Assembly: GCF_005484585.1 (NCBI RefSeq) | Contig: NZ_CP039435.1 | Span: forward strand, 2,666,001-2,730,000 | Direction: 5' to 3' | DNA from: Brevundimonas sp. SGAir0440 | Lineage (GTDB): Bacteria > Pseudomonadota > Alphaproteobacteria > Caulobacterales > Caulobacteraceae | DNA: 64,000 nucleotides | In this document: positions 8,318-16,870 of the stretch, piece after piece | How positions within the stretch are numbered: position 1 is the first letter of the stretch | How the letters are laid out: every line of letters begins with the position of its first letter | Translations under genes and position numbers: made by a program | Notes under the pieces: model-generated | Database searches by the model: none | The model's input: only the letters and a program-made list of their open reading frames with translations | What the model was told of the DNA's origin: nothing

Positions 8318-9077
8318 TCGTCAATCCACCGTCCACCACAAGGGTCTGGCCGGTCACATAGGCCGACGCAGAGCTGCACAGATAGACCGCCGTGCCCGCG
8401 ATTTCATCGGGCTGGCCGATCCTTTTCAGCGGCGCCGGCTCGGTGACCTGTTTCAGCAGCTCCGGATTCTCCCACAGATATTTGGCGAAATCGGTCTGAA
8501 CCAGCCCGGGCGCGATGCAGTTGACCCGCACGTTCGACGGTCCCCACTCCACCGCCAGATTGCGCACCAGCTGCATGTCCGCCGCCTTGGAGATATTGTA
8601 AGCGCCGATCAGGGCGTTGCCGCGAAGCCCGCCGATGGACGAGATCACCAGGATCGCGCCGTCCTTGCGCTCCACCATCTGCGGCGCGACCATCTGGATC
8701 AGCCAGTGGTTCGAGATGACGTTATTCTGCAGGATCTTTTCGAACTGGTCGTCGGCGATGCCCGCCATCGGCCCGGCGTAGGGATTGGTGGCGGCGTTGC
8801 AGACCAGGATGTCGATCTGGCCGAAGGCGGCGTTGGTCTCGTCGACCAGCCGCTGCAAATCCTCCTTCGAGGCGATGTTGGCCGGCACCGCGATGGCCTG
8901 ACCCTCGCCATACTTGCTGTTGATCTCGGCGGCGACCTCGTCGCACGGCCCGGCCTTGCGCGACGAGATGACGACCTTGGCCCCGTGTTCGGCCAGCCGT
9001 TCGGCGATGGCCTTGCCGATTCCCCGCGATGAGCCGGTGATGATTGCGACCTTGCCGGTCAGATCGAACAGTTCCAT
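8307..9077 (-). CDS. Short-chain dehydrogenase/reductase (DHRS4-like)
   Basis: This 256-residue classical SDR has the TGSSRGIG cofactor motif at 14-21, NAA at 94-96, and a catalytic Ser (146/147), Tyr160 and Lys164 (YNISK). The VDGG C-terminal motif is present. The sequence resembles the DHRS4/2-oxoacyl reductase branch, which reduces ketones or aldehydes with NAD(P)H; the substrate cannot be deduced. It is first in a two-gene minus-strand operon with the acyltransferase and divergent from tipF across a 91-109 base promoter region. Confidence 0.92.
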   Translation of the reverse strand: MELFDLTGKVAIITGSSRGIGKAIAERLAEHGAKVVISSRKAGPCDEVAAEINSKYGEGQAIAVPANIASKEDLQRLVDETNAAFGQIDILVCNAATNPYAGPMAGIADDQFEKILQNNVISNHWLIQMVAPQMVERKDGAILVISSIGGLRGNALIGAYNISKAADMQLVRNLAVEWGPSNVRVNCIAPGLVQTDFAKYLWENPELLKQVTEPAPLKRIGQPDEIAGTAVYLCSSASAYVTGQTLVVDGGLTIAW

Positions 9078-9186
9078 TGCGTTTCCCGTAGGTTTGGCGG
9101 GGATATTTGCAGCCCCGCTCTAGCCGAATGACATTGATAGCCTGATACTCAGGCGATTCCATCCGGGAGTGGCCGACCGCCAGCCG

Positions 9187-10461
9187 ATGCGCAACGTAAC
9201 AACGGGCTTTCTCTACTTCGCCTATCTGTTCCTCGGCATGACCGTGGGCGCCTTCCTGTGGCGCGCGGGCCTGGGGATCGGCGCTGGCGTGGCCGGGACG
9301 CTCGGCGCGCTGGGTCTGCTGGGCGCCTTCCACGGCATCGTCACCGGCATCGCCGAGCGCCGCGTCCTGAAAAAGGAGATCGGCCAGGTCCGCGAGGCGC
9401 ACCGCCTGCTCGCCGATGCGATGGAATCGACCCAGGGTGCCCTGACCGAATTGGCGCACGCCATCGAGACCGGCGTCCTGTCCGACACCGACGCCCTGAC
9501 CGGCGAGGTCCGCATGCTAGAATCCCTGGTCCAGCAGATGAGCGAAAGCATCGACGAGCGCCTGGCCGCCGCCCCCCATGTCGGCGTCGAAACCTTTGAG
9601 GGCCGTCGCATGGCGCAGTCGAACGTCCTGCTGCGCACCATTCACGAAGCGCTCAGCGAAGGCCGCGTCGATCTGTATCTTCAGCCGGTCGTCTCCCTGC
9701 CCCAGCGCCGGACGATCTTCTACGAGAGCTTCACCCGGCTGCGCGACGCCACCGACCGCGTGATGATGCCGGCGGAATATCTGTCCCTGGCCGAGGGCGA
9801 GGGCCTGGTGCCGGCGATCGACAATCTGCTGCTGTTCCGCTGCGCCCAGATCGTGCGGCGCCTGGCGCGTCAGGATCGCAAGGTCGGCGTCTTCTGCAAC
9901 GTGGCCCTCACCTCGCTGGGCGACGAGACCTTCTTCCCACAGTTCCTGGACTTCCTCAGCGAGAACCGTGACCTGAACCAGGCGCTGATCTTCGAACTGG
10001 GTCAGGCGACGTTCGACGCGCGCGGCGCCATCGAGGCGCGCAACATGGCCAAGCTGGCCGACCTGGGCTTCCGCTTCTCGCTGGATAAGGTGCAGACGCT
10101 GGACCTCGACTTCGCCGACCTGCAACGCTCGGACGTCAAGTTCATCAAGGTCGCGGCCGACCTGATGATCGAACAGCTGCTGGATCTGGACGGCGGCGCA
10201 CCCCTGCGCTCCATGCCCGACATTCAGGCCGCCGACTTCGCCGCCCTGACCCGCCGCTACGGCGTCGAAGTCATCGCTGAAAAGGTCGAGAACGAGCGCC
10301 AGGTCGTCGACATTCTCGAACTGGACGTCGGCATGGGCCAGGGTCACCTGTTTGGCGAACCCCGCGCCATCAAGGAACAGGTGCTGGCCGAGACCGACCC
10401 CCCGGCCGAGTTCCTGCGCTCCACCCTGCGCAGCGCCGAGCAACGTCGCCGGTTCAGCTAG
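9187..10461 (+). CDS. tipF: TipF-like degenerate EAL-domain c-di-GMP receptor
   Basis: The protein has about 424 residues from the ATG at 9187; a GTG at 9169 would add six codons. It has two N-terminal membrane segments, a coiled-coil region (about 60-130) and a C-terminal EAL domain. Catalytic motifs are degenerate: EAL is ESF (YESFTRL), and the DDFG loop is replaced by LDKV. This architecture matches Caulobacter TipF, a c-di-GMP-binding membrane protein that marks the pole for flagellum assembly and does not hydrolyse the ligand. The identification rests on architecture and motif changes. No flagellar genes are adjacent. Confidence 0.78.
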   Translation: MRNVTTGFLYFAYLFLGMTVGAFLWRAGLGIGAGVAGTLGALGLLGAFHGIVTGIAERRVLKKEIGQVREAHRLLADAMESTQGALTELAHAIETGVLSDTDALTGEVRMLESLVQQMSESIDERLAAAPHVGVETFEGRRMAQSNVLLRTIHEALSEGRVDLYLQPVVSLPQRRTIFYESFTRLRDATDRVMMPAEYLSLAEGEGLVPAIDNLLLFRCAQIVRRLARQDRKVGVFCNVALTSLGDETFFPQFLDFLSENRDLNQALIFELGQATFDARGAIEARNMAKLADLGFRFSLDKVQTLDLDFADLQRSDVKFIKVAADLMIEQLLDLDGGAPLRSMPDIQAADFAALTRRYGVEVIAEKVENERQVVDILELDVGMGQGHLFGEPRAIKEQVLAETDPPAEFLRSTLRSAEQRRRFS

Positions 10462-10468
10462 ACCTTCC

Positions 10469-10490
10469 GTAGCGGCGGCCAAGCCGCTAC
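10469..10490. terminator. GC-rich hairpin between tipF and the HAD gene
   Basis: The arms GTAGCGGC (10469-10476) and GCCGCTAC (10483-10490) form a perfect 8-bp stem with a 6-base loop in the 39-base gap. No T-tract follows, so this is either a weak or Rho-assisted terminator or an mRNA processing/stability structure just upstream of the HAD start. Confidence 0.45.
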
Positions 10491-10500
10491 TGACGGCGCC

Positions 10501-11370
10501 ATGACACTCCCCCACGCCCTGCCCCACCTCGGCGCCGTCGCCGACGATTATGACATCCTGCTCTGCGACGTCTGGGGCGTGATCCATAATGGCCGCGAAA
10601 GCTGGGCTGGCCCGTGCGAGGCGCTGACGCGATTCAACCGTGAGGGCGGCCACGTCGTTCTGATCTCCAACTCGCCCCGCCCGGCGTCCGACGTGATCGC
10701 TCAGTTGGACGGGCTGGGCGTGCCGCACGAGGCGTGGAAGGCCTTTGTCACCTCGGGCGACGCGACCCGCGCCGAACTGGCCAAGCGCGCGCCCGGTCCG
10801 GCCTGGATCGTCGGCCCCGAGCGTGACGCGCCGCTGTACGCCGGCCTTGGCCTCGAGCGCGCCGCGTCGCCAGAGCACGCCGCCTTCATCTCCGTCACCG
10901 GCCCGGTCGACGACACGGTCGAGACGCCCGAAGACTACCGTGAGCGGTTCGCCGTCGGCGCGGCGCAGGACATCGAACTGATCTGCGCCAATCCCGACCG
11001 CGTCGTCCAACGCGGCGACCAGTTGATCTACTGCGGCGGAGCGCTGGCCGACCTTTATGAATCGCAGGGCGGCCGGGTCGTCATGGCTGGCAAGCCCTTC
11101 GCCCCGATCTACGATCTGGCGATCAAGGAGGCGGAAGGCCTGCTGGGCCGCCCCGTCGATCGCTCGCGCGTCCTGTGCATCGGCGACGGCGTCGTCACCG
11201 ACGTGATGGGCGCGAACGCGCAAGGGCTCGACTGCCTGTTCATCGCCCAGGGCATCCACGGCGACCAGGCCAAGGGCGAAGACGGCGCGCTCGACCCGGC
11301 CCGCGCCGCCGCCCTGCTGAAGGCGGAAACGACCTATGCGCGATACGCCGCGCTCGAACTGAACTGGTAA
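10501..11370 (+). CDS. HAD-superfamily hydrolase, subfamily IIA (TIGR01459 type)
   Basis: This 289-residue protein starts at 10501 and opens with the HAD motif I region LLCDVWGVIHNG (nucleophile Asp). Motif II is ISNSPR, the C2-type cap lies in the middle, and motif IV is CIGDGVVTDVMGA near residue 225. This layout is that of the TIGR01459 family, related to NagD and phosphoglycolate phosphatases. It should dephosphorylate a small sugar or nucleotide phosphate; the substrate is unknown. It lies between tipF and a MaoC hydratase on the same strand. Confidence 0.9.
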   Translation: MTLPHALPHLGAVADDYDILLCDVWGVIHNGRESWAGPCEALTRFNREGGHVVLISNSPRPASDVIAQLDGLGVPHEAWKAFVTSGDATRAELAKRAPGPAWIVGPERDAPLYAGLGLERAASPEHAAFISVTGPVDDTVETPEDYRERFAVGAAQDIELICANPDRVVQRGDQLIYCGGALADLYESQGGRVVMAGKPFAPIYDLAIKEAEGLLGRPVDRSRVLCIGDGVVTDVMGANAQGLDCLFIAQGIHGDQAKGEDGALDPARAAALLKAETTYARYAALELNW

Positions 11371-11409
11371 GGCTCGCCATTTTGTCGCACCGCCGCTAAA
11401 GCCTCATCC

Positions 11410-11871
11410 ATGGTCGAATTGGTTCAGCAGCATCCGTCCGGTGGTTACATCCTGGACGAACTTCACGTCGGCATGGCGGCCGAGAAAATCGTCGTCGCGA
11501 CGGAGGACCGCATTCGGCTGTTCGCCGAAGCGTCCGACGACTTCAACCCGGTCCATCTGGACGAGGCCTTCGCCTCCAAGACCGCCTATCGCGGCCGGAT
11601 CGCCCACGGCCTGCTCAGCGCCTCGTTCGGCTCGGCCGTGGTCGGCACCATCCTGCCGGGCGCCGGCTCGATCTATATCTCCCAGACACTTGCCTTCCAT
11701 CAGCCGGTGCGGATCGACGACGTCGTGCGCATCCTGATCACCGTGATCGAGGTCGAGCCCGAGAGCGCGCGGGTCAAGCTCAGCTGCGAAGGCTTCGTCG
11801 GCGAGACCATGATCATGGACGGCGTCGCCGTCGTCCGCGTCCCCCGCCGGCGCAAACCGTCCCAACGTTGA
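11410..11871 (+). CDS. MaoC-like (R)-specific enoyl-CoA hydratase
   Basis: This 153-residue hot-dog-fold protein has the hydratase-2 motif: D44, N46, P47 and H49 (DFNPVH), followed by GRIAHGLLSAS. It is the length of single-domain PhaJ-type enzymes, which hydrate trans-2-enoyl-CoA to (R)-3-hydroxyacyl-CoA and feed polyhydroxyalkanoate or fatty-acid pathways. The stop codon overlaps the ribF start (TGATG), so the two are likely cotranslated, although no metabolic link with riboflavin is evident. Confidence 0.9.
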   Translation: MVELVQQHPSGGYILDELHVGMAAEKIVVATEDRIRLFAEASDDFNPVHLDEAFASKTAYRGRIAHGLLSASFGSAVVGTILPGAGSIYISQTLAFHQPVRIDDVVRILITVIEVEPESARVKLSCEGFVGETMIMDGVAVVRVPRRRKPSQR

Positions 11872-12803
11872 TGCAGATTGTCCGCGACTGGCGCGACCTG
11901 CCGGACGCGCTGAAAGGCGCGGCGGTCGCCGTCGGCGCCTTCGACGGCGTGCATCGCGGGCATCAGGCCGTCATCGCCGGCGCACGTGACGCCGCCGATC
12001 GGCTGGGCGCGCCGCTGGGCGTCGTCAGCTTCGATCCTCATCCCCGCCGCTGGTTCCAGAAGGACGCCGCGCCCTTTCGGCTGATGACGGCCGACCAGAT
12101 GGCCGAGGCCTTGGCGCCGCTGGGTGTGGACATCCTTTATCTGCTGCCCTTCGACGCCGAGATGGCCGGCATGAGCGACTCCGCCTTCGCCGAGCGGGTA
12201 CTGGCCGGGGGTCTGGGCATCCGCCACGCCGCCGTCGGGTTCGACTTCACCTTCGGCAAGGGCCGCTCCGGCTCGCCCGAGGCCTTGCGCGCCTACGGCG
12301 AACGGCTGGGCTTCACCGTCTCCGTCACCGAACGGCTGGATGACGCGGACGGGCTGAAACTGTCGTCCAGCGCCGTGCGCGAGGCGCTGAAGGCCGGCGA
12401 CATGGCCCGCGCCGCCGCCATCCTGGGCCGCCCCTTCGTTATTCGCGGCGAGGTCATCCACGGCGACAAGCGCGGCCGCAGCATCGGCGTGCCGACGGCC
12501 AATATCGCGCTCGGCGACTATATGCGCCCCGCCTACGGCGTCTATGCGACCCGCAGCCGATTGCCGGACGGGCGGGTGATCGACGGCGTCGCCAGCCTGG
12601 GCGTGCGTCCCATGTATGCGCTGGAAACCCCGCTGATGGAGGTCTGGCTGTTCGACTTCGACGGCGACCTCTACGGCCAGACGTTGGACACCGAACTGGT
12701 CGCCTGGCTGCGCGGCGAGGAGACCTTCGACGGTCTCGACGCCCTGAAGACCCAGATCGACGCCGATGCGGCGGCGGCGCGGGCCGTTCTCAGCCGATCA
12801 TAG
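11871..12803 (+). CDS. ribF: Bifunctional riboflavin kinase / FAD synthetase
   Basis: This 310-residue enzyme converts riboflavin to FMN and then FAD. The N-terminal nucleotidyltransferase domain has the [10 protein letters not shown] motif and SSSAVREAL; the C-terminal flavokinase domain has [13 protein letters not shown] and a GVRPMY segment where GxRPTF is usual. The ATG at 11871 overlaps the preceding stop and is preferred over a TTG one codon upstream. In many bacteria ribF sits next to ileS; here they are 8 kb apart. Its last six bases overlap the convergent gamma-carbonic anhydrase gene. Confidence 0.96.
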   Translation: MQIVRDWRDLPDALKGAAVAVGAFDGVHRGHQAVIAGARDAADRLGAPLGVVSFDPHPRRWFQKDAAPFRLMTADQMAEALAPLGVDILYLLPFDAEMAGMSDSAFAERVLAGGLGIRHAAVGFDFTFGKGRSGSPEALRAYGERLGFTVSVTERLDDADGLKLSSSAVREALKAGDMARAAAILGRPFVIRGEVIHGDKRGRSIGVPTANIALGDYMRPAYGVYATRSRLPDGRVIDGVASLGVRPMYALETPLMEVWLFDFDGDLYGQTLDTELVAWLRGEETFDGLDALKTQIDADAAAARAVLSRS

Positions 12804-13325
12804 AGGCCGAAGCTCCGCCGCGAACCGCTTCCAGTTCTGCACATAGTGTTCGGCCGACATCTGAAGGACGGCGATGTGTTCGGGATCACGTTCGCGCACG
12901 ACCTTGCCGGGTTGTCCGACCACCAGGCTGTTGTCGGGAATGACCTTGCCCTCGGTGATCAGGGCGTTGGCGCCGATGATGCAGTTGCGGCCGATCTTGA
13001 CGCCGTTCAGCACCACCGCCCCGATGCCGATCAGGCTGTAGTCCCCGACCTCGCAGCCATGCAGCATGGCCTTGTGGCCCACCGTCACCCCGCGCCCCAG
13101 CGTCAGCGGCGATCCCAGATCGGTGTGCAGCACGCTGCCGTCCTGAATGTTGCTGTCAGGACCCACTGTGATCGGATCGTTGTCCCCGCGCAGCACGGCG
13201 CCGAACCAGACGCTGGCGTTGGAATGCAGAATCACATTCCCTATCACCGATGCGCTTGGCGCCACCCAGTATTCGCCCTGCGGCGGAAACTGCGGTTTGC
13301 TGTCTCCCAAGGCGTAAATGGTCAT
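12798..13325 (-). CDS. Gamma-carbonic anhydrase family protein (left-handed beta-helix)
   Basis: This 175-residue hexapeptide-repeat protein of the YrdA/PaaY type has repeated I-G-x-x-x-V/A units typical of a trimeric left-handed beta-helix. The three zinc-ligand His positions are visible in LHTD, GHKAML and LHGCEVGD. It may be an active carbonic anhydrase or a thioesterase-like relative. It is transcribed away from the long leader region upstream of phoH and converges on ribF with a six-base overlap. Confidence 0.92.
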   Translation of the reverse strand: MTIYALGDSKPQFPPQGEYWVAPSASVIGNVILHSNASVWFGAVLRGDNDPITVGPDSNIQDGSVLHTDLGSPLTLGRGVTVGHKAMLHGCEVGDYSLIGIGAVVLNGVKIGRNCIIGANALITEGKVIPDNSLVVGQPGKVVRERDPEHIAVLQMSAEHYVQNWKRFAAELRPL

Positions 13326-13600
13326 CTGTACACCGCCTAATCTTTGAAAAACGAGGGCTTTAACGGATCGCTAACCACGATAGCATCATTCTGTTGATGC
13401 GATTCGCGGGTCGTCATTTCGGCCCCGGATCCGAAACCGGATCAAGCCCGATCCGGTCATCAAGTCGGGGCTTTCGCGTGGCGCGTTGGGATCCTGGTTC
13501 GGTTGTTCGGCGGCGGGCGCACCCCGTTGCGGACGGCCCTGCTGTCGATCCAGGCCGCTGCTGTGCAGGCCGCGACCTCTTCCTCCCCAAGACCATCCAA
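13326..13600 (+). promoter_or_regulatory. Leader region upstream of the PhoH gene, with CtrA-like site
   Basis: This gap is divergent between the carbonic anhydrase and the PhoH gene. TTAA at 13360-13363 and CTAAC at 13371-13375 are spaced by 7 bases, close to the CtrA box TTAA-N7-TTAA of Caulobacter. Downstream come GC-rich dyads (GGATCCGAAACCGGATC-type around 13428-13462). Because a strong terminator follows at 13601, this stretch could be transcribed as a short RNA or act as an attenuated leader. No convincing ORF fills it. Confidence 0.35.
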
Positions 13601-13629
13601 GGCGGCGCCCGTTCGGGTCCGCCTTTTTT
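13601..13629 (+). terminator. Intrinsic terminator just before phoH (possible attenuator)
   Basis: The outer arms GGCGG (13601-13605) and CCGCC (13619-13623), with inner CCCG/CGGG and a TT loop, are followed directly by six T (13624-13629). This is a textbook Rho-independent terminator on the plus strand, yet no plus-strand gene ends upstream. It lies 18 bases before the PhoH start codon and probably ends a small RNA or attenuates the PhoH transcript. Confidence 0.8.
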
Positions 13630-13647
13630 CATGCCCTGGAGGCGTCC

Positions 13648-14427
13648 ATGACCAAGCGTGCTGCAACCAAGCGTCAAACGCGTGAACACGGAATCCTGGA
13701 TTCGCGTGATTTCATGGAGGAGTCGAAAGTTCGTCGGCTTCACGCGCCCCACAATGAACGATCGGGTTGGTCGCCCTATCCTTCGAACGATGACCGCGAC
13801 CAGGGCTATCTGAAGACGCTGAAGCCCAAGTCCGAGGGCCAGGGCGAGCTGATGGAGGCCATCGACCACCACAACCTGATCATGGCGCTGGGTCCTGCGG
13901 GCACCGGCAAGACCTACCTCGCCGTCGCCAAGGCGGTCGAGGCGCTGGAGGCGGGCAAGGTCGGCCGCATCGTCCTCAGCCGACCTGCTGTCGAGGCCGG
14001 CGAATCCATCGGCTTCCTGCCCGGCGACATGGAAGACAAGCTGGCCCCCTATCTGCGTCCGCTCTACGACGCCCTCTCCGATCGTCTGTCGATGAAGCGG
14101 GTCAAGGCGCTGATGGCCGAAGGTCTGATCGAGATCGCCCCGGTCGGCTATATGCGCGGCCGCACGTTGAATAACGCCTTCATCGTCGTCGACGAGGCGC
14201 AGAACTGCACCTACGTCCAGCTCAAGATGCTGCTGACACGCCTGGGCTGGCATTCGACCATGGTGGTGACGGGCGACCCGCAGCAGTCGGACCTGCTGCC
14301 CGGCATCTCGGGCCTGTCGGACATCTCGGCGCGACTGGAGGCCGTACCCGACATCGCCGTGGTGCGTCTGGCCGAGCGCGACATCGTCCGTCACCCGCTG
14401 GTCGCCTCGATGATCGGCGTCCTCTAG
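13648..14427 (+). CDS. PhoH-family ATPase
   Basis: This 259-residue protein is a single PhoH domain with Walker A GPAGTGKT at 82-89 and Walker B VVDEAQN at about 180-186; FLPGDMEDKL and GDPQQSDLL are family blocks. The start at 13648 follows a CTGGAGG Shine-Dalgarno. PhoH proteins are P-loop ATPases linked to RNA metabolism and ribosome-associated stress roles. No ybeY neighbour is seen, so this is not the usual ybeZ-ybeY arrangement. A terminator hairpin sits directly before the start codon and another directly after the gene. Confidence 0.92.
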   Translation: MTKRAATKRQTREHGILDSRDFMEESKVRRLHAPHNERSGWSPYPSNDDRDQGYLKTLKPKSEGQGELMEAIDHHNLIMALGPAGTGKTYLAVAKAVEALEAGKVGRIVLSRPAVEAGESIGFLPGDMEDKLAPYLRPLYDALSDRLSMKRVKALMAEGLIEIAPVGYMRGRTLNNAFIVVDEAQNCTYVQLKMLLTRLGWHSTMVVTGDPQQSDLLPGISGLSDISARLEAVPDIAVVRLAERDIVRHPLVASMIGVL

Positions 14428-14435
14428 CTCTGATC

Positions 14436-14467
14436 CTGCAGCCGACGCTGGATGGCGTCGGCTGCAG
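14436..14467 (+). terminator. Perfect 13-bp hairpin after phoH
   Basis: CTGCAGCCGACGC at 14436-14448 and its exact complement at 14455-14467 flank a 6-base loop. It lies 8 bases after the phoH stop. There is no T-run, so it may be a Rho-independent terminator with weak tail or an mRNA end-protecting structure. Confidence 0.65.
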
Positions 14468-14552
14468 ACCCGTTGCACCGCGAAACCAAAAGCCATTGTC
14501 CCCGGGCGCACCGCACCGCTAAAGGTCGGCTCGCGGCTGATGAGGGATTTCG

Positions 14553-15875
14553 ATGCGCGTAGCGATGATTGGGACGGGCTATGTGGGCCTGGTTTCCGGC
14601 GCCTGTTTCGCCGACTTCGGCCATGTCGTCACCTGCATCGACAAGGACCCGTCCAAGATCGAGCGGCTGGAGCGGGGCGAAATCCCGATCTATGAGCCGG
14701 GGCTGGATGATCTGGTCGCCGCCAATGTGCGCGAAGGCCGACTGTTCTTCACCCTGGACGGCGCCGAGGCCATTCGCCGGGCCGACGCCGTCTTCATCGC
14801 TGTGGGCACGCCGACGCGGCGCGGCGACGGTCATGCCGACCTGTCCTACGTCCACGCCGCCGCTGAAGAAATCGCCGGCCTGATCGAAGGCTTCACGGTC
14901 GTCGTCACCAAATCGACCGTTCCGGTCGGCACGGGCGACGAAGTCGAAGCCATCATCAAGAAGACCAATCCGAACGCCGACTTCGCCGTCGTCTCCAACC
15001 CCGAGTTCCTGCGTGAAGGCGCCGCCATCGGCGACTTCAAACGTCCCGACCGCGTGGTCATCGGCATCGACGACATAACCGGCGACGCCGGCGGCCGCGC
15101 GCAGAAGGTCATGAGCGAACTTTACCGTCCGCTGAACCTGAACGAGAGCCCGCTGCTGTTCGTGGGCCGTCGCACGTCCGAGCTGATCAAATACGCCGCC
15201 AACGCCTTCCTGGCGATGAAGATCACCTTCATCAACGAGATGGCCGACCTGTGCGAAGCCGTCGGCGCCGACGTTCAGCAGGTCGCACGCGGCATCGGCC
15301 TGGACAAGCGCATCGGCTCGAAATTCCTGCACGCCGGACCGGGCTATGGCGGCTCGTGCTTCCCCAAGGACACGATCGCCCTGGTCCGCACCGCCCAGCA
15401 ATATGGGGCCCCGACAAAGCTGATCGAGGCCACGGTCGAGGTCAACGACGCCCGCAAGAAGGCCATGGCCGACCGCGTCGCCGCGACCCTGGGCACGAGC
15501 GTCCAGGGCAAGACGATCGCCCTCCTGGGCCTGACGTTCAAGCCCAACACCGACGACATGCGTGACGCCCCGTCGCTGGACATCGCGCCTGCCCTGATCG
15601 CCGCCGGCGCGACCGTCCAGGCCTTCGATCCCGAAGGCATGCATGAGGCCGCCAAGCTGTTGCCGGACATCCAGATGAAGGACAGCGCCTATGACGCCGT
15701 CGTCGGCGCCGACGCCGTCGTCCTCGTCACCGAATGGGATCAGTTCCGCGCCCTGGATCTGGACCGCATCAAGCTGCTGATGAAACAGCCGGTCCTGGTC
15801 GATCTGCGCAACATCTATCGGCCCGAGGACATGAAGCATCGCGGCTTCCGCTACATGGGCATCGGGCGCGGCTGA
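14553..15875 (+). CDS. ugd: UDP-glucose 6-dehydrogenase
   Basis: This 440-residue enzyme oxidises UDP-glucose to UDP-glucuronate with two NAD+. The Rossmann motif is GTGYVGL (7-13), the catalytic Cys is C269 in GGSCFPKD, and the central NEMADLCEAVGAD helix and C-terminal UDP-binding domain are complete. It supplies acidic sugar for polysaccharide. Its stop codon overlaps the ATG of the UDP-glucuronate epimerase, so both steps are translated together; the outer-membrane barrel and Wzc genes follow on the same strand. Confidence 0.96.
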   Translation: MRVAMIGTGYVGLVSGACFADFGHVVTCIDKDPSKIERLERGEIPIYEPGLDDLVAANVREGRLFFTLDGAEAIRRADAVFIAVGTPTRRGDGHADLSYVHAAAEEIAGLIEGFTVVVTKSTVPVGTGDEVEAIIKKTNPNADFAVVSNPEFLREGAAIGDFKRPDRVVIGIDDITGDAGGRAQKVMSELYRPLNLNESPLLFVGRRTSELIKYAANAFLAMKITFINEMADLCEAVGADVQQVARGIGLDKRIGSKFLHAGPGYGGSCFPKDTIALVRTAQQYGAPTKLIEATVEVNDARKKAMADRVAATLGTSVQGKTIALLGLTFKPNTDDMRDAPSLDIAPALIAAGATVQAFDPEGMHEAAKLLPDIQMKDSAYDAVVGADAVVLVTEWDQFRALDLDRIKLLMKQPVLVDLRNIYRPEDMKHRGFRYMGIGRG

Positions 15876-16849
15876 TGGGCGCGCCGATCCTCGTCACGGG
15901 CGCGGCCGGCTTCATCGGCATGCACGTCACCGAGCGTCTGCTGGACCGGGGCGAGCAGGTGATCGGCGTCGATGTCTTCAACGAATACTATGATCCGCGC
16001 CTGAAGGCCGCCCGCGCCGCCCGCCTGGAAGGGCGAGACGGCTTCAAGATGGTCCGCGCCGATATCGCCGACCACGCGCAGATGCGCGCGCTGGTCGCGG
16101 ATGCCGGGGTCAAGCGGATCGTCCACCTCGCGGCCCAGGCCGGGGTCCGCTATTCGCTCGAAAACCCCTTCGCCTATGAGCGGTCCAACCTGGCCGGCCA
16201 TCTGTCGATGCTGGAGGCCGCGCGGCACAACGACGTGACCCATCTGGTCTATGCCTCGTCCAGTTCGGTCTACGGCGACCGGCCGCTGGAAGGTTCGGGC
16301 TTTCGAGAAGACGACCCGACGGTCAATCCTGTCTCGCTCTACGCCGCGACCAAACGCTCGTGCGAACTGATGAGCCAGAGCTACGCCAAGCTTTATGGCT
16401 TTCCGCAATCGGGCCTGCGGTTCTTCACCGTCTATGGCCCCTGGGGCCGGCCCGACATGGCCTATTTCAGCTTCACCCAGAAGATCGTGCTCGGCGAGCC
16501 AATCGAGGTCTATGGCGAAGGCAAGATGGCGCGCGACTTCACCTATATCGACGACATCGTCGACGGCGTGGTCGCCGTTCTGGACCGTCCCCCCGCGCGG
16601 GGCGCCCATGAGGTCTACAACATCGGCGACAGCCAGCCCGTCGGCCTGATGGAGATGATCTCCACGCTGGAAACCGCGTTGGGCGTCAGCGCGAACAAGA
16701 TCATGCGGCCGATGCAGCCCGGCGACGTCACCGCCACCTATGCCGACATTTCAAAGTTGAACGCCCTGTGCGGTTACCAGCCCAGAATCCCGCTGAAGTT
16801 CGGACTGGAAAAGTTCGTCGCCTGGTGGCGTCAATACGAGAACGGCTGA
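15875..16849 (+). CDS. UDP-glucuronate 4-epimerase (NAD-dependent epimerase)
   Basis: This 324-residue extended SDR has GAAGFIG at 9-15, the SSSSVYG block near 128-134, and the catalytic pair Y156/K160 (YAATK). The FFTVYGPWGRPDMA segment is characteristic of UDP-glucuronate 4-epimerases (CapI/LpsL type), which make UDP-galacturonate. The ATG overlaps the stop of ugd (TGATG), supporting sequential action on the ugd product. UDP-glucose 4-epimerase activity is the alternative, less likely in this context. Confidence 0.92.
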   Translation: MGAPILVTGAAGFIGMHVTERLLDRGEQVIGVDVFNEYYDPRLKAARAARLEGRDGFKMVRADIADHAQMRALVADAGVKRIVHLAAQAGVRYSLENPFAYERSNLAGHLSMLEAARHNDVTHLVYASSSSVYGDRPLEGSGFREDDPTVNPVSLYAATKRSCELMSQSYAKLYGFPQSGLRFFTVYGPWGRPDMAYFSFTQKIVLGEPIEVYGEGKMARDFTYIDDIVDGVVAVLDRPPARGAHEVYNIGDSQPVGLMEMISTLETALGVSANKIMRPMQPGDVTATYADISKLNALCGYQPRIPLKFGLEKFVAWWRQYENG

Positions 16850-16870
16850 CGCACGAAGGCTGGGGGGCCG

